In this document: in pieces, positions 37,205 through 45,395 of the stretch
Position numbering within the stretch: position 1 is the stretch's first letter
How the letters are laid out: every line of letters starts with the position of its first letter
Assembly (NCBI GenBank): GCA_934140575.1
Contig: CAKPBJ010000001.1
Location: forward strand, 186,001-250,000
Source of the DNA: an uncultured Bacilli bacterium
Lineage (GTDB): Bacteria > Bacillota_I > Bacilli_A > RF39 > UBA660
Length of the DNA: 64,000 bases
Reading direction: 5' to 3'
Translations under genes and position numbers: made by a program
The notes under the pieces: model-generated
What the model saw: only the letters and a program-made list of their open reading frames with translations
The model's database searches: none
What the model was told of the DNA's origin: nothing

Positions 37205-37813
37205 TTAATCATAATTTATTACTTTTAATAACTTCCATTTACTTGTCCATTTATCTACTTTGTGATCATACATTTCTTTTGGGAAATCTATTTTTACTGG
37301 ACGAAGTGTTAAATTAAATAAATCATTTAATCCATAAGGAGTGCATACAATTAATTTGTTATTTGCAGTTCTTACACCAAGACATGTAATTGTTGTTCCC
37401 CATCTACTTATTGCTTCTTCTACTGATAAATAATCTTTTCTGTTAGTGTTATATTTTTGATTATACCATATTGGCACTCTTTTTTCATTTTTTATATCAA
37501 ATGATAAATTTAGATCTTTTAATTTTAATTCTAAATCTTTAATTATTTTATCTTCTTTTTCATATGACGTATCCTCATCATAATAGACTATATCATAATC
37601 TTCTATCCCATAATTTAAATCATAATTATGATAGTAATTAAAAACTGTTTGGTTTATGCAGCCGGCTGATAAATAGTAATTTTTAAAGTCTTTATTTTCT
37701 TTACTATATTCTTCTAGTATTTTTAAAATAGTCATTATGTTTTTACTCTTTTTTAGGATTTGTTCTAAGATATTGATTTGTTCATTAATACTTTTATCTT
37801 TACCAATTAACAT
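37205..37813 (-). CDS. NTP_transf_6-type (DUF925) nucleotidyltransferase-like protein
   Basis: 202 residues matching the PF06042-type nucleotidyltransferase plan: YLSAGCINQTVFNYYH (the A-G-x-x-N-x-V motif), acidic pair in GIEDYDIVYYDED (metal-binding Asp), later DIKNEKRVPIWYNQKY, SVEEAISRWGTTITCLGVR, and TPYGLNDLFNLTLRP, all in family order. Substrate unknown. It is translationally coupled to the upstream DUF5662 gene through a TAATG overlap. There is no terminator; intergenic AT-rich sequence follows. Confidence 0.85.
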   Translation of the reverse strand: MLIGKDKSINEQINILEQILKKSKNIMTILKILEEYSKENKDFKNYYLSAGCINQTVFNYYHNYDLNYGIEDYDIVYYDEDTSYEKEDKIIKDLELKLKDLNLSFDIKNEKRVPIWYNQKYNTNRKDYLSVEEAISRWGTTITCLGVRTANNKLIVCTPYGLNDLFNLTLRPVKIDFPKEMYDHKVDKWTSKWKLLKVINYD

Positions 37814-38382
37814 TATTTTGTATACTCCTCATATAGTTTCTTTAGTCTTTTTTTCTTTAATACTGGTTTTATCCCTTCTATACTAACATCTGTATATACT
37901 CTTTCAAGTAATTTTTTTAGTCTTGGATCCATTTTGGCACCATCTTTTACTCTATTCCAATAAGATAATTGGTATTCTTTAGTCCAGTTCTTTTTTTGAT
38001 AAGTCATTCCTGCTGATAAAGAGTCACAAATCATTTCTAAAACATATTTAAATGGTATTAATGGAGTTGGGTTTGGTGCTCCATAATCATACCAGTACTC
38101 GTAATGATGTTTATTGTGATTAATGTGATGAATCCAAGCTAGACTATAACCAACTTCTTTTTTGCAGTTCATTATTGGACTATATGTTCCTTGAAAATAT
38201 TTAACTCCTTCAAAAAATTCTACTGGTGTATATTTAGATAAATCATGAAGCATACCTTGTATCGGTATTCCTACTCTACAACATAAACAAAACACCTTAA
38301 ATCTATGTGTATTTACCGTATGTAAATGACCAAAAAAATTTTTAATTGACATTTTATATTCTCTTTCTTCTTTATTACTCAT
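37813..38382 (-). CDS. DUF5662-family protein
   Basis: 189 residues resembling the DUF5662 family, with HLHTVNTHRFKVFCLC, a GMLHDLSKYTPVEFF motif reminiscent of HD-type metal sites (H-D), and AWIHHINHNKHHYEYW, rich in His. It may be an HD-like hydrolase, but this is inference. The ATG at 38382 follows GGTGAG; an upstream extension to 38424 lacks a ribosome site. A -10 TATAAT lies near 38401-38406. Forms a two-gene operon with the nucleotidyltransferase-like gene. Confidence 0.75.
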   Translation of the reverse strand: MSNKEEREYKMSIKNFFGHLHTVNTHRFKVFCLCCRVGIPIQGMLHDLSKYTPVEFFEGVKYFQGTYSPIMNCKKEVGYSLAWIHHINHNKHHYEYWYDYGAPNPTPLIPFKYVLEMICDSLSAGMTYQKKNWTKEYQLSYWNRVKDGAKMDPRLKKLLERVYTDVSIEGIKPVLKKKRLKKLYEEYTK

Positions 38383-38683
38383 TTTATACTCACCATATAT
38401 ATTATACAAAAAATAAGAGCCCATTTCTAGACTCTTTACATATCTATATTATTATTTACAATAGATATTAAAACTAATAAAAGTGTTTTTTATAATCAGT
38501 TAATTTATATAATAAGTTTGTAGGTATATAGTTTTTATTAGTATGAATTTTTTTGTTTTATCAATATCTAATACTATGTAGCCTATAATATAGATATTTA
38601 TCATTTAAAATATAATTGTTTTTTTTACTTTTTTCAATTATTTATTAATTTTATAATACTATAATAAATTATGTTTCTTTGGC
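38383..38683. other. AT-rich intergenic region after cotJC
   Basis: Very AT-rich. It holds a -10 element (TATAAT, 38401-38406) for the DUF5662 gene and a weak terminator-like hairpin at 38408-38436 (AAGAG...CTCTT then UUUUUU on the minus strand) that could end the cotJ transcript. No ORF or RNA gene seen. Confidence 0.45.
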
Positions 38684-39352
38684 TTATTGAAAAAAATAAT
38701 TATTGTTGTCTGAGTGTAATTGTTTTAGAATGTAGTCATTGTTGTTGTAGATATAGTTTGTTTTTTCGGGTTGTTTATTGAATGAGTTGTTTCCATTTTT
38801 TAATTTTTTTTCATAGTATTCAAATAATTCTTTAAATCTGTCATAGTGAACAATTTCTCTTTGTCTTAACCATAGAAGCGGTCCTATAACATTTTGATCA
38901 TCTGTTAAGTCTATTAAGTTTTCATATACTGCTCTTGCTTTTTGTTCGGCAGCCATATCTTCTGACAAATCAGCTAATGGGTCACCTGTTGTTGCAAAGT
39001 AAGTTGTTGTAAATGGAACTCCTGCAGCATCTGTTGGAAATAAAGCTTTTGCGTGTTCGGCATAGTGCGTATCAAGGCCCGCTTCTTTAAGCTCCTCTAA
39101 TGTGGCATCTTTCATAAGTTGATATATCATTGTTTCAAGCATCTCAACATGTCCTAACTCTTCTGTACCAATATCTGTAAGTAAAGCTTTACCTTTATCG
39201 TCAGGCATAGTAAATCTTTGATTTAAATAGCGAAGTGCTGCTCCTAATTCACCATTAGCCCCGCCATATTGAGTAACTAAAAACTTTGCCATTCTTAAAT
39301 CTTTTTTTGTAATATTTATTGGATATTGTAATCTTTTATTATATTTAAACAT
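38684..39352 (-). CDS. cotJC: Spore-coat-type manganese catalase CotJC
   Basis: 222 residues. The four-helix manganese catalase core runs from about 20 to 185, with the metal-ligand motifs GANGELGAAL (E35), GTEELGHVEML (Glu and His), MAAEQKARAVYEN (Glu) and REIVHYDRF (His) all present, so an active di-manganese site is likely. It converts hydrogen peroxide to water and oxygen. In spore formers CotJC is a coat protein. The Asn/Tyr-rich tail (about 190-222, NYIYNNNDYILKQ) is unusual. It overlaps the CotJA/B gene by eight bases. Start: ATG after GGGAGGG. Confidence 0.9.
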   Translation of the reverse strand: MFKYNKRLQYPINITKKDLRMAKFLVTQYGGANGELGAALRYLNQRFTMPDDKGKALLTDIGTEELGHVEMLETMIYQLMKDATLEELKEAGLDTHYAEHAKALFPTDAAGVPFTTTYFATTGDPLADLSEDMAAEQKARAVYENLIDLTDDQNVIGPLLWLRQREIVHYDRFKELFEYYEKKLKNGNNSFNKQPEKTNYIYNNNDYILKQLHSDNNNYFFQ

Positions 39353-39773
39353 TATATCCCTCCCATGGCCAATTATTTACCCAGTTAAATTCTTTAGAAC
39401 TTGTTATTCCAGATACAGATAGTGGTCCATATTTTCTTTCATATTGTTCTGTTAATACCTTGCACTTTTCTTCATAATCTTTAAAGAGTTGTAACAAGCT
39501 TGTATCTTCTGGATGTATATCAAGATATAAGTTCAATTCATGAGCTGCGAATGCAACAGTACTTAATTCATATAAATCACGTTCTTGTTCTGTTTTTGGT
39601 CTTAATGTTTGTGGGGTATAATTTTTATATTCACTATATATATTTGAAAATAAATTTCCTTTCATATACCCTTCTGTTGGACTATATAAATTTATGCTTG
39701 TAGAGACTGTTCTATTTGGATAATCTCTATATAAATTATTATATAATTCATTTAAATAATTATAGTTATTCAT
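39345..39773 (-). CDS. cotJB: CotJA-CotJB fusion coat protein
   Basis: 142 residues. Residues about 28-52 (SPTEGYMKGNLFSNIY...) look like CotJA, which is normally a separate small protein with a G-T-L-F-P-x-L-Y core. Residues about 60-142 match CotJB: DLYELSTVAFAAHELNLYLD and a C-terminal NWPWEGYN, the usual CotJB ending W-P-W-x. CotJB associates with CotJC. The first 25 residues are Asn/Tyr-rich. Start: ATG after GGGAGAT. It is first in a two-gene operon with cotJC. The fusion means the operon has two genes instead of three. Confidence 0.82.
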   Translation of the reverse strand: MNNYNYLNELYNNLYRDYPNRTVSTSINLYSPTEGYMKGNLFSNIYSEYKNYTPQTLRPKTEQERDLYELSTVAFAAHELNLYLDIHPEDTSLLQLFKDYEEKCKVLTEQYERKYGPLSVSGITSSKEFNWVNNWPWEGYNV

Positions 39774-40231
39774 AATATCTCCCTTCTTTTTAATTTATGA
39801 AAGATTTATGTCCCTGTTACTAAATTTAAATAATTACTATAAAAAATGCGTATTTTATATTGTAGTTAGTAATGATTCAACTAATTATAATATAGACAAT
39901 GACTTTTTGATCAAACATACACTATAAAAAAATAATTATAGAATTAAATAATAAAATATGTGAAACATTTTTATAATAAGTAAATAAAAAAACTGATGGT
40001 ATATCTGAAACAAGTCCAAATAGTCCTATCAGTTCTACTGATTATAGTATAGTAATTTGAAAAAGAAAACAAAAAGTTAGGTAATAATTCTTTATTATTT
40101 TGAAAAAATATATAAATTATAACAACTTATTAATGAAAACAAATTAAATTATCGGAAAAAATAGAAAAAAGTACATTTTTTACTTGTCAAAGTGAGATTT
40201 TGTTGTTAAAATATTCTTGTACTTTGGAAAT
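39774..40231. other. Gene-free stretch between cotJ and tRNA-His
   Basis: About 460 AT-rich bases with the cotJ promoter area on the minus strand and the tRNA-His promoter area on the plus strand. Within it, 39985-40046 on the minus strand is a promoter-like TATAAT directly followed by a terminator-like hairpin (see separate entry). No ORF of note. Confidence 0.5.
39985..40046 (-). ncRNA. Candidate very short RNA (-10 box followed by hairpin and U run)
   Basis: On the minus strand TATAAT (40041-40046) is followed about seven bases later by AACTGATAGG, a 25-nt loop, CCATCAGTT and seven Us. If transcribed, the RNA would be about 45-50 nt. The -35 is weak. It could also be a stray terminator or mobile-element end. 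Confidence 0.35.
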
Positions 40232-40308
40232 GGCGCCATTGGTGAAGTGGTTAACACGCTAGTTTGTGGCACTAGTATGCAAGAGTTCGATTCTCTTATG
40301 ACGCCCCA
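40232..40308 (+). tRNA. tRNA-His (GTG)
   Basis: The extra 5' G pairs with C73 as in all tRNA-His. The anticodon loop TTGTGGC gives GTG and CCA is encoded. One C-A mismatch lies in the acceptor stem. Followed by a strong terminator. Confidence 0.93.
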
Positions 40309-40319
40309 TTTTAGTATAT

Positions 40320-40356
40320 TAAAACTCATAAGTTTAGGCTTATGAGTTTTTTTGTT
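40320..40356 (+). terminator. Terminator of tRNA-His
   Basis: AAACTCATAAG-TTTAGG-CTTATGAGTTT stem followed by a T run. Confidence 0.92.
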
Positions 40357-40366
40357 TTTATTTAAT

Positions 40367-40495
40367 TTAATTAGAAGAGTTTTATTTAGTGAACTATTGT
40401 TGTCTATAGATAAAACTTGCTTACTTGAAACTGTTGGAAAATTTGCAGACGCTTTAGAAATAGACATTAGACAACTATTTGATGATTCTAATTAA
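40367..40495 (+). pseudogene. Relic of an XRE-type HTH regulator (C-terminal piece)
   Basis: A plus-strand frame without a start reads ETVGKFADALEIDIRQLFDD before a TAA at 40493. This is the typical end of an XRE repressor, where the last helix of the HTH domain is followed by ADALEVDIxxLF. The upstream part is damaged (ELLLSIDKTC), and no intact HTH remains. It lies directly behind tRNA-His, suggesting a decayed mobile element. Confidence 0.6.
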
Positions 40496-40502
40496 ATTTA
40501 TT

Positions 40503-40531
40503 TATAAAAAAACATAAATTGTCATTATGTT
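40503..40531 (-). terminator. Terminator of the GGDEF gene
   Basis: AACATAA and TTATGTT around a short loop, followed by U/A-rich sequence on the minus strand. Confidence 0.65.
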
Positions 40532-40533
40532 TT

Positions 40534-41358
40534 TTATTTGCACAATATTTTTACATTATTTCTACCTGTTTCTTTTGCATAATATAATTGTTCATCTGCT
40601 TCTTTTATCTTTCTTTCAATAAAAAGATTAGTTTCTTCGTCTGAATTTGGTAGAACAATTTTTTTAGGGACTGTGACAACTCCAGCACTAAATGTTATAT
40701 TTTCGTGGCATAATTCCGTACCATTTTTTTGAAATTCATATGTTCTATTTGCTTGTTTTTCTCTTATTTCATTTAGTCTTCTTTCTGTATTTTCTGGTGA
40801 AATATTTTTTAATAATAAAATTATTTCTTCTCCACCAAATCTATATATCCCATCTTCTGGTCTTCTTTTTGCATTTAGATTTGTATTGTGTCTAGTATTA
40901 TTTCTTAAAAAGTTGGCAATATCTTTTAATACTCTATCTCCTTCCATATGGCCATAGGTATCATTTATTCTTTTAAAATGATCAACATCTAACATAACTA
41001 ATGAAAAATCCATAGGTAAATACTTGCATATTCTTATATATTCTTGTAGGTCTTCATTTAGTTTTCTTTTTATTGGAATGTTTAATACAGGATCTGTTTC
41101 TAATTTTTGAATTTCTTTTTTGTATTTTGTGATATCAATAAAATGAGCTACTTCAAGACCATCTTTTGTATAGTGGACTTTTCTTTGATAATATCTTTTT
41201 AAATCATAATCGAAAAATTCATCATTTGATATTTGTCGAAGATTTGAAAGATACGCTAGTTGTGTGTCATCTTCTGGATAAATAATCATATTGGTTTTAA
41301 CTTCTCTAATACACATTAATTTATCAGGTAATAAAGATGCAACTTCTTTAAGATTCAT
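40534..41358 (-). CDS. GGDEF-domain diguanylate cyclase-like protein
   Basis: 274 residues, cytoplasmic. An N-terminal region of about 90 residues has PAS-like features (LMCIREVKTNMIIYP, KDGLEVAHFIDIT) and could sense a signal. The GGDEF domain has LVMLDVDHFKRINDTYGH, RFGGEEIILLL as the active-site motif (GGEEI, a variant of GGEEF) and TFSAGVV; the last helix reads EADEQLYYAKETGRN. It is expected to make cyclic di-GMP, though no PDE or PilZ partner is seen in the window. The start is ATG after GGGAGG; an upstream ATG is less well placed. Ends in its own terminator. Confidence 0.85.
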   Translation of the reverse strand: MNLKEVASLLPDKLMCIREVKTNMIIYPEDDTQLAYLSNLRQISNDEFFDYDLKRYYQRKVHYTKDGLEVAHFIDITKYKKEIQKLETDPVLNIPIKRKLNEDLQEYIRICKYLPMDFSLVMLDVDHFKRINDTYGHMEGDRVLKDIANFLRNNTRHNTNLNAKRRPEDGIYRFGGEEIILLLKNISPENTERRLNEIREKQANRTYEFQKNGTELCHENITFSAGVVTVPKKIVLPNSDEETNLFIERKIKEADEQLYYAKETGRNNVKILCK

Positions 41359-41404
41359 ATTAGTCCTCCCTTTCAGTTGATTCATACTATAGTATATTTA
41401 TTAT

Positions 41405-41439
41405 AAAAAGTAAAGAAATATCAAATTTCTGATATTTCT
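41405..41439 (-). terminator. Terminator of the HTH-membrane gene
   Basis: AGAAATATC-loop-GATATTTCT followed by U-rich sequence on the minus strand. Confidence 0.75.
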
Positions 41440-41440
41440 T

Positions 41441-42781
41441 CTAATAATAAGGCATATTATCTTTAAGAATTTTAATATTCTCTTTTGATGCTTTAATTGT
41501 CACTTCATATGATTCTGTTCCAATACTCATAAATTGTTTATTATTTATTTTATCAATTTCTTTTTTCATGGCTTTCATCACTGTATTAAAATTACTATTA
41601 TCTTTAAATAAATGTATACATACTATTTCATCATCACATTCTATTTCTTGAAATTTATAATTTAAGATATCATTATATTTTGCATCTATTTCAATGTCTT
41701 CTCTATCTTCTACTTCCCATATTATGTTATCGTAGTTTAGAGTAAGAGAATATTTGTCATTCATAGGAATTGTTGTTGTTTGTGATTTATTATATTCTTT
41801 GACTTCTTTATAGTTTAAAGTTGAAACAAGAGTTATACCAATTGATAGACCAAATATTATTAGTGATGTAATAAATATTATAAATATGTTTCTTGTTAGT
41901 AGTTTTTTACTAATTATAAATCTATATATTATATATAATATTAAGACATTAATAACTATTGATGATATAATCATTAAAAATATTCCTATAAATGTTAGAC
42001 CACTCTTTATTATCAATAAAGAAAATACTAAGCATACTAATAATGTAATTAATGTAAATAGGAATGTTGTTCCAAATAATAGTACACAACCTTTTATAAA
42101 TATTAATGCTATTTTTAATATACCATTGATGAACTTAAATCCTGAATGTTCTTGATCTCTATAGATAATAACTTTTTCTTTTTTAGATATTTTTTCTTCC
42201 ACATCAATATTTTCTGGTAATTCTTTTTTCTTTTCTTCATATTCATAGTAGTCTAAATATCTTGTTTTATAGAGATTAAGCATTATTATTATATCAAGTA
42301 CAATAACTATAGTTATGCTTATAGAACTTATTATGTCAACAATTCTGTAGGCATATTCAAATGGGCTTAATAGTGAATGAAAAATAATGTTTATTATTAA
42401 TATTATGATAGTTGATATTATAAATAATAAGAAAGCAATTTTTGCTTCTTCAAATAGTAATTTACATTTGTCTTTAAAAGACATATTTATAATCATATTA
42501 GTAGAATTCATTATAAACTTTGTAATTTCTTCTATATATTTATTTATATTAATTTTTCTTTCTTTATCTTCTTTTACCTCATTTAAATCTTCATTTAATA
42601 ATTCATCTACTTTAATATTGAATTTTTTACATATTAATAATATTTTATCCATTTCAGGATATGCAATTCCTGACTCCCATTTTGATACTGATTGACGTGA
42701 TACTTTTAGTAAATCTGCTAAATCTTCTTGTGATAGATTATTATCTTTTCTAATCTTTCTTAAATTTTCTCCTAAATTCAT
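41441..42781 (-). CDS. XRE-family HTH protein with C-terminal membrane domain
   Basis: 446 residues. The N-terminal XRE helix-turn-helix (about 2-60: LRKIRKDNNLSQEDLADLL, SRQSVSKWESGIAYPE) is followed by a charged linker and six to seven hydrophobic segments (about 112-133, 143-168, 218-240, 246-275, 280-305, 318-340), then a soluble beta-type domain (about 345-446). Such HTH-membrane fusions act as membrane-tethered regulators or sense envelope signals. The ATG at 42781 follows AAAGGAG; a longer frame to 42811 has no ribosome site. Target genes are unknown. A terminator follows. Confidence 0.78.
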   Translation of the reverse strand: MNLGENLRKIRKDNNLSQEDLADLLKVSRQSVSKWESGIAYPEMDKILLICKKFNIKVDELLNEDLNEVKEDKERKININKYIEEITKFIMNSTNMIINMSFKDKCKLLFEEAKIAFLLFIISTIIILIINIIFHSLLSPFEYAYRIVDIISSISITIVIVLDIIIMLNLYKTRYLDYYEYEEKKKELPENIDVEEKISKKEKVIIYRDQEHSGFKFINGILKIALIFIKGCVLLFGTTFLFTLITLLVCLVFSLLIIKSGLTFIGIFLMIISSIVINVLILYIIYRFIISKKLLTRNIFIIFITSLIIFGLSIGITLVSTLNYKEVKEYNKSQTTTIPMNDKYSLTLNYDNIIWEVEDREDIEIDAKYNDILNYKFQEIECDDEIVCIHLFKDNSNFNTVMKAMKKEIDKINNKQFMSIGTESYEVTIKASKENIKILKDNMPYY

Positions 42782-42919
42782 ATTTTTTTCTCCTTTCGTT
42801 ACAAAAATCATACTAAATCAACTGGTTGCGAACTACCAATTTTTGGTTGTTTTTTGTAAATTATCGGTTGCAATTACATATATATTAATAAATTTTTTAT
42901 ATTTTTTCAAATATTATTA

Positions 42920-42954
42920 TAAATAAAACTATAATGAATAGTTCATTATAGTTT
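42920..42954 (-). terminator. Terminator of the 52-residue membrane peptide gene
   Basis: Perfect 13-bp arms AAACTATAATGAA/TTCATTATAGTTT with a 3-nt loop, then U/A-rich sequence on the minus strand. Confidence 0.8.
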
Positions 42955-42962
42955 CGTTATTA

Positions 42963-43121
42963 TTATCTACAATTTGAATTATTATTATTTCCAAAGCCCC
43001 AGAATAGGAAGAAAATAATTATAATTACTATAAATATTGCCCACCAACCATTATTTCCAAAATTATCATTTGATGTATTACCAGTTGTATATATTGGATA
43101 TGGGTATGCATAATTATACAT
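42963..43121 (-). CDS. Small Asn/Tyr-rich single-span membrane protein (YjcZ-like)
   Basis: 52 residues, shorter than usual ORF cutoffs. The N-terminal half is rich in Tyr, Pro, Asn and Gly (MYNYAYPYPIYTTGN), then a strong membrane segment (about 29-45, WWAIFIVIIIIFFLFWGF), then an NNNNSN tail ending in CR. The layout (short polar head, single span, Gly/Asn tail) resembles small sporulation-linked YjcZ-type membrane peptides. The ATG at 43121 is seven bases from AAAGGAG; an upstream ATG is too close. It has its own terminator, supporting a real gene. Confidence 0.6.
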   Translation of the reverse strand: MYNYAYPYPIYTTGNTSNDNFGNNGWWAIFIVIIIIFFLFWGFGNNNNSNCR

Positions 43122-43170
43122 AAACATTCTCCTTTCATTTTATTATATTAAGAATATTTATGTTTGTTAA

Positions 43171-44946
43171 TTATTCTACTGTTACTGACTTAGCTAAATT
43201 TCTTGGCTTATCAATGTCTAATTTTTTCAAATCACCTACATAGTAGCCTACTAATTGTAGTGGTGGTACTACCAATATTGATTGGAAGTAGTAATTTATT
43301 TTTGGTACTACATATTTGAAGTGATGATTTTTTAGAGTTTCATCATTAGTTATTGTGAATATCTTACCTTGACGTGATTCTACTTCTATTACATTAGATT
43401 CAGTTTTTTCTTTTATACTTTCATCTGTAATAATTGCAAATATTGGGACATTTTTTTCTATTAATGATATTGTTCCATGTTTTAATTCTCCTGCTTGATA
43501 GGCATCACTATGAGTATAAGATACTTCTTTTAACTTTAAGCTTCCTTCAAGGCAAATTGCATAGTCAATACCACGACCAATATAGAACACATCATGATTT
43601 TTGTATATTTCTTTAGAGATATTTTTAAATATTTCTTTATCATCTAATATTTTCTTTAATAATTTTGGTAATTCGTTTGCTTCTTTTAGTATAGTTTCAT
43701 AATCTTTTTCTAGTCCTTTTTCTTTTGCTGCTTTTAATGAAATAAGTGCAAGTACTGCAACTTGTAGTAAATATGCTTTTGTTGTTGCGACTGCTATTTC
43801 TGGTCCTGCTTCTATAAACATTACATGTTTTGCTTCTCTTGCGATTGTACTTGTTTTTACATTAACTATTGCTAGTGTATCAACTCCATCAGCATGAGCT
43901 TTTCTCATTGCAGCTACTGTATCGGCTGTTTCTCCTGATTGAGATACTAAAATTACTAATGTTTTTCTATCATATATTACCTTTTTATAACGATATTCAC
44001 TAGCACATTCAACATAACATTTTATATTAGCTTTTTCTTCTAAAAGATTTCTTCCAATCATACCAGCATACATTGCACTTCCACAAGCTACTATATGTAT
44101 TTCTTCATATTTTGAAACATCAAATACATCTTCCATATTGTTTATATATTTATTTAGTGTTCTTGCGAGTACCATTGGTTCTTCCATTATTTCTTTTAAC
44201 ATATAATGTTTATAAGAACCTTTATCTGCTTCTTCTTTTGTTATATTAGCTGATTGAATATCTTTTTTTATCTCTTTACCATCTTTATAGGCTTTTATTT
44301 TTTCACTTGTTAATTCTACTATTTCATTTTCTTCTAATAGAATATATTTATTTGTATAGTTAATTATTGCCGCTATATCTGAAGCAATATAATTTTCATT
44401 TGAATTAGTTCCTATAATTAATGGTGAGTCTTTTCTTACTGCGTATAATTTATCTATATCTTCAAACATTATTCCGAAGGCGTATGATCCTTTTATTTCT
44501 TCTAATGCCTTTGTTATTGCGGTTACTGGGTCACCTTCATAATATTTATTTATAATTGCACAAGCTACTTCTGTGTCTGTATCACTATTAAAATTAACAC
44601 CTTCATTTAATAATTTTTGTTTTAATTCTTCAGCATTTTCTATAATACCATTATGTACTAATGTTACTTTTCCAACTTGATGTGGATGAGCATTCTTTAC
44701 AGTTGGCTCTCCATGAGTTGCCCATCTAGTATGAGCTATACCAATATTTCCTTTTAATAACTTTGAATTATGAATTTTTTTCTCTAAGTCTCTTATTCTT
44801 CCAACACTTTTAATTATTTGTATTTGATTATTCTCTTTTATTGCGATTCCACTTGAATCGTATCCTCTATATTCTAGATTTTTTAGTCCATTTATTAAAA
44901 ATTCTTCAGGGCTTTTTTTACCTATATACCCTATTATTCCACACAT
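43171..44946 (-). CDS. glmS: Glutamine--fructose-6-phosphate aminotransferase
   Basis: 591 residues. The glutaminase domain starts with the catalytic Cys2 (MCGIIGYIG) and has HTRWATHGEPT, HNGIIEN and GSYAFGIM. Two SIS isomerase domains follow with VACGSAMYAG, SQSGETADT and the C-terminal KPRNLAKSVTVE. It makes glucosamine-6-phosphate for UDP-GlcNAc and peptidoglycan, fed by the fructose-6-phosphate of the probable pgi product. The start ATG is six bases after GGAGGA. Its 5' leader contains a glmS ribozyme, so glucosamine-6-phosphate is expected to trigger mRNA cleavage. Confidence 0.96.
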   Translation of the reverse strand: MCGIIGYIGKKSPEEFLINGLKNLEYRGYDSSGIAIKENNQIQIIKSVGRIRDLEKKIHNSKLLKGNIGIAHTRWATHGEPTVKNAHPHQVGKVTLVHNGIIENAEELKQKLLNEGVNFNSDTDTEVACAIINKYYEGDPVTAITKALEEIKGSYAFGIMFEDIDKLYAVRKDSPLIIGTNSNENYIASDIAAIINYTNKYILLEENEIVELTSEKIKAYKDGKEIKKDIQSANITKEEADKGSYKHYMLKEIMEEPMVLARTLNKYINNMEDVFDVSKYEEIHIVACGSAMYAGMIGRNLLEEKANIKCYVECASEYRYKKVIYDRKTLVILVSQSGETADTVAAMRKAHADGVDTLAIVNVKTSTIAREAKHVMFIEAGPEIAVATTKAYLLQVAVLALISLKAAKEKGLEKDYETILKEANELPKLLKKILDDKEIFKNISKEIYKNHDVFYIGRGIDYAICLEGSLKLKEVSYTHSDAYQAGELKHGTISLIEKNVPIFAIITDESIKEKTESNVIEVESRQGKIFTITNDETLKNHHFKYVVPKINYYFQSILVVPPLQLVGYYVGDLKKLDIDKPRNLAKSVTVE

Positions 44947-44978
44947 ATATTTTCCTCCATGACAAAAATTATAGTGTA

Positions 44979-45107
44979 GATATATTCTTTGTTATAATGT
45001 TGATTTTACTTTTTACTATATATCTTTACGAATCACTTATCCGTAGTAGTACCCGCCGAATATTTCGATAACTACTAACCTCGTCATCCTATTATGGACC
45101 TGGCGCT
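44979..45107 (-). ncRNA. glmS ribozyme (glucosamine-6-phosphate riboswitch)
   Basis: On the minus strand, from the expected cleavage site (A|GCGCC at 45107/45106): GCGCCAGG, GACGAGG, GTTATCGAA-n3-TTCGGCGG, a CTACTAC/GTACTAC arm, CGTAAAGATATAT and the closing AACAAAGAATATATC. These match the conserved glmS ribozyme core and P4 region in order. The leader continues 32 bases to the glmS start. Confidence 0.93.
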
Positions 45108-45147
45108 TCAATGATTTACTATCCTTTCTACTAACCATCTTATGATA

Positions 45148-45176
45148 AGTATACTAAAATTATTTATTAAATACAA
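45148..45176 (-). promoter_or_regulatory. glmS promoter, proximal
   Basis: The minus strand shows TTGTAT (45171-45176), 17-nt spacer, TATACT (45148-45153); predicted start about 34 bases before the ribozyme cleavage site. Confidence 0.65.
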
Positions 45177-45274
45177 TGTTCTATACCTTTGTTTACAGTG
45201 TAGAATACATATAAAAGTTTTTTATAGTAAATCTCTTGAATTAATATAAACTTATAAAATTCATGATCGTACTT

Positions 45275-45303
45275 ATATAATAAAGTTCAAAGAACGTTGT
45301 CAA
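45275..45303 (-). promoter_or_regulatory. glmS promoter, distal candidate
   Basis: The minus strand shows TTGACA (45298-45303), 17-nt spacer, TTATAT (45275-45280). Confidence 0.45.
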
Positions 45304-45362
45304 TATAGAATTATAAATTTTATTTTAATTATATGCATTTATGCAGAAACTTTCCTTATATA

Positions 45363-45395
45363 TAAAAAAAGACAATAGTTATTCTATTATCTTTT
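45363..45395 (-). terminator. Terminator of the zinc-ribbon membrane gene
   Basis: Minus-strand AAAGATAATAG and CTATTGTCTTT (one mismatch) followed by a U run. Confidence 0.75.

Noticed and set aside
40180..40467. 95-residue minus-strand ORF
   Set aside because: It is antisense to tRNA-His, its terminator and the XRE relic.
44841..45071. Plus-strand ORF over the glmS leader
   Set aside because: It lies antisense to the glmS ribozyme and start codon.
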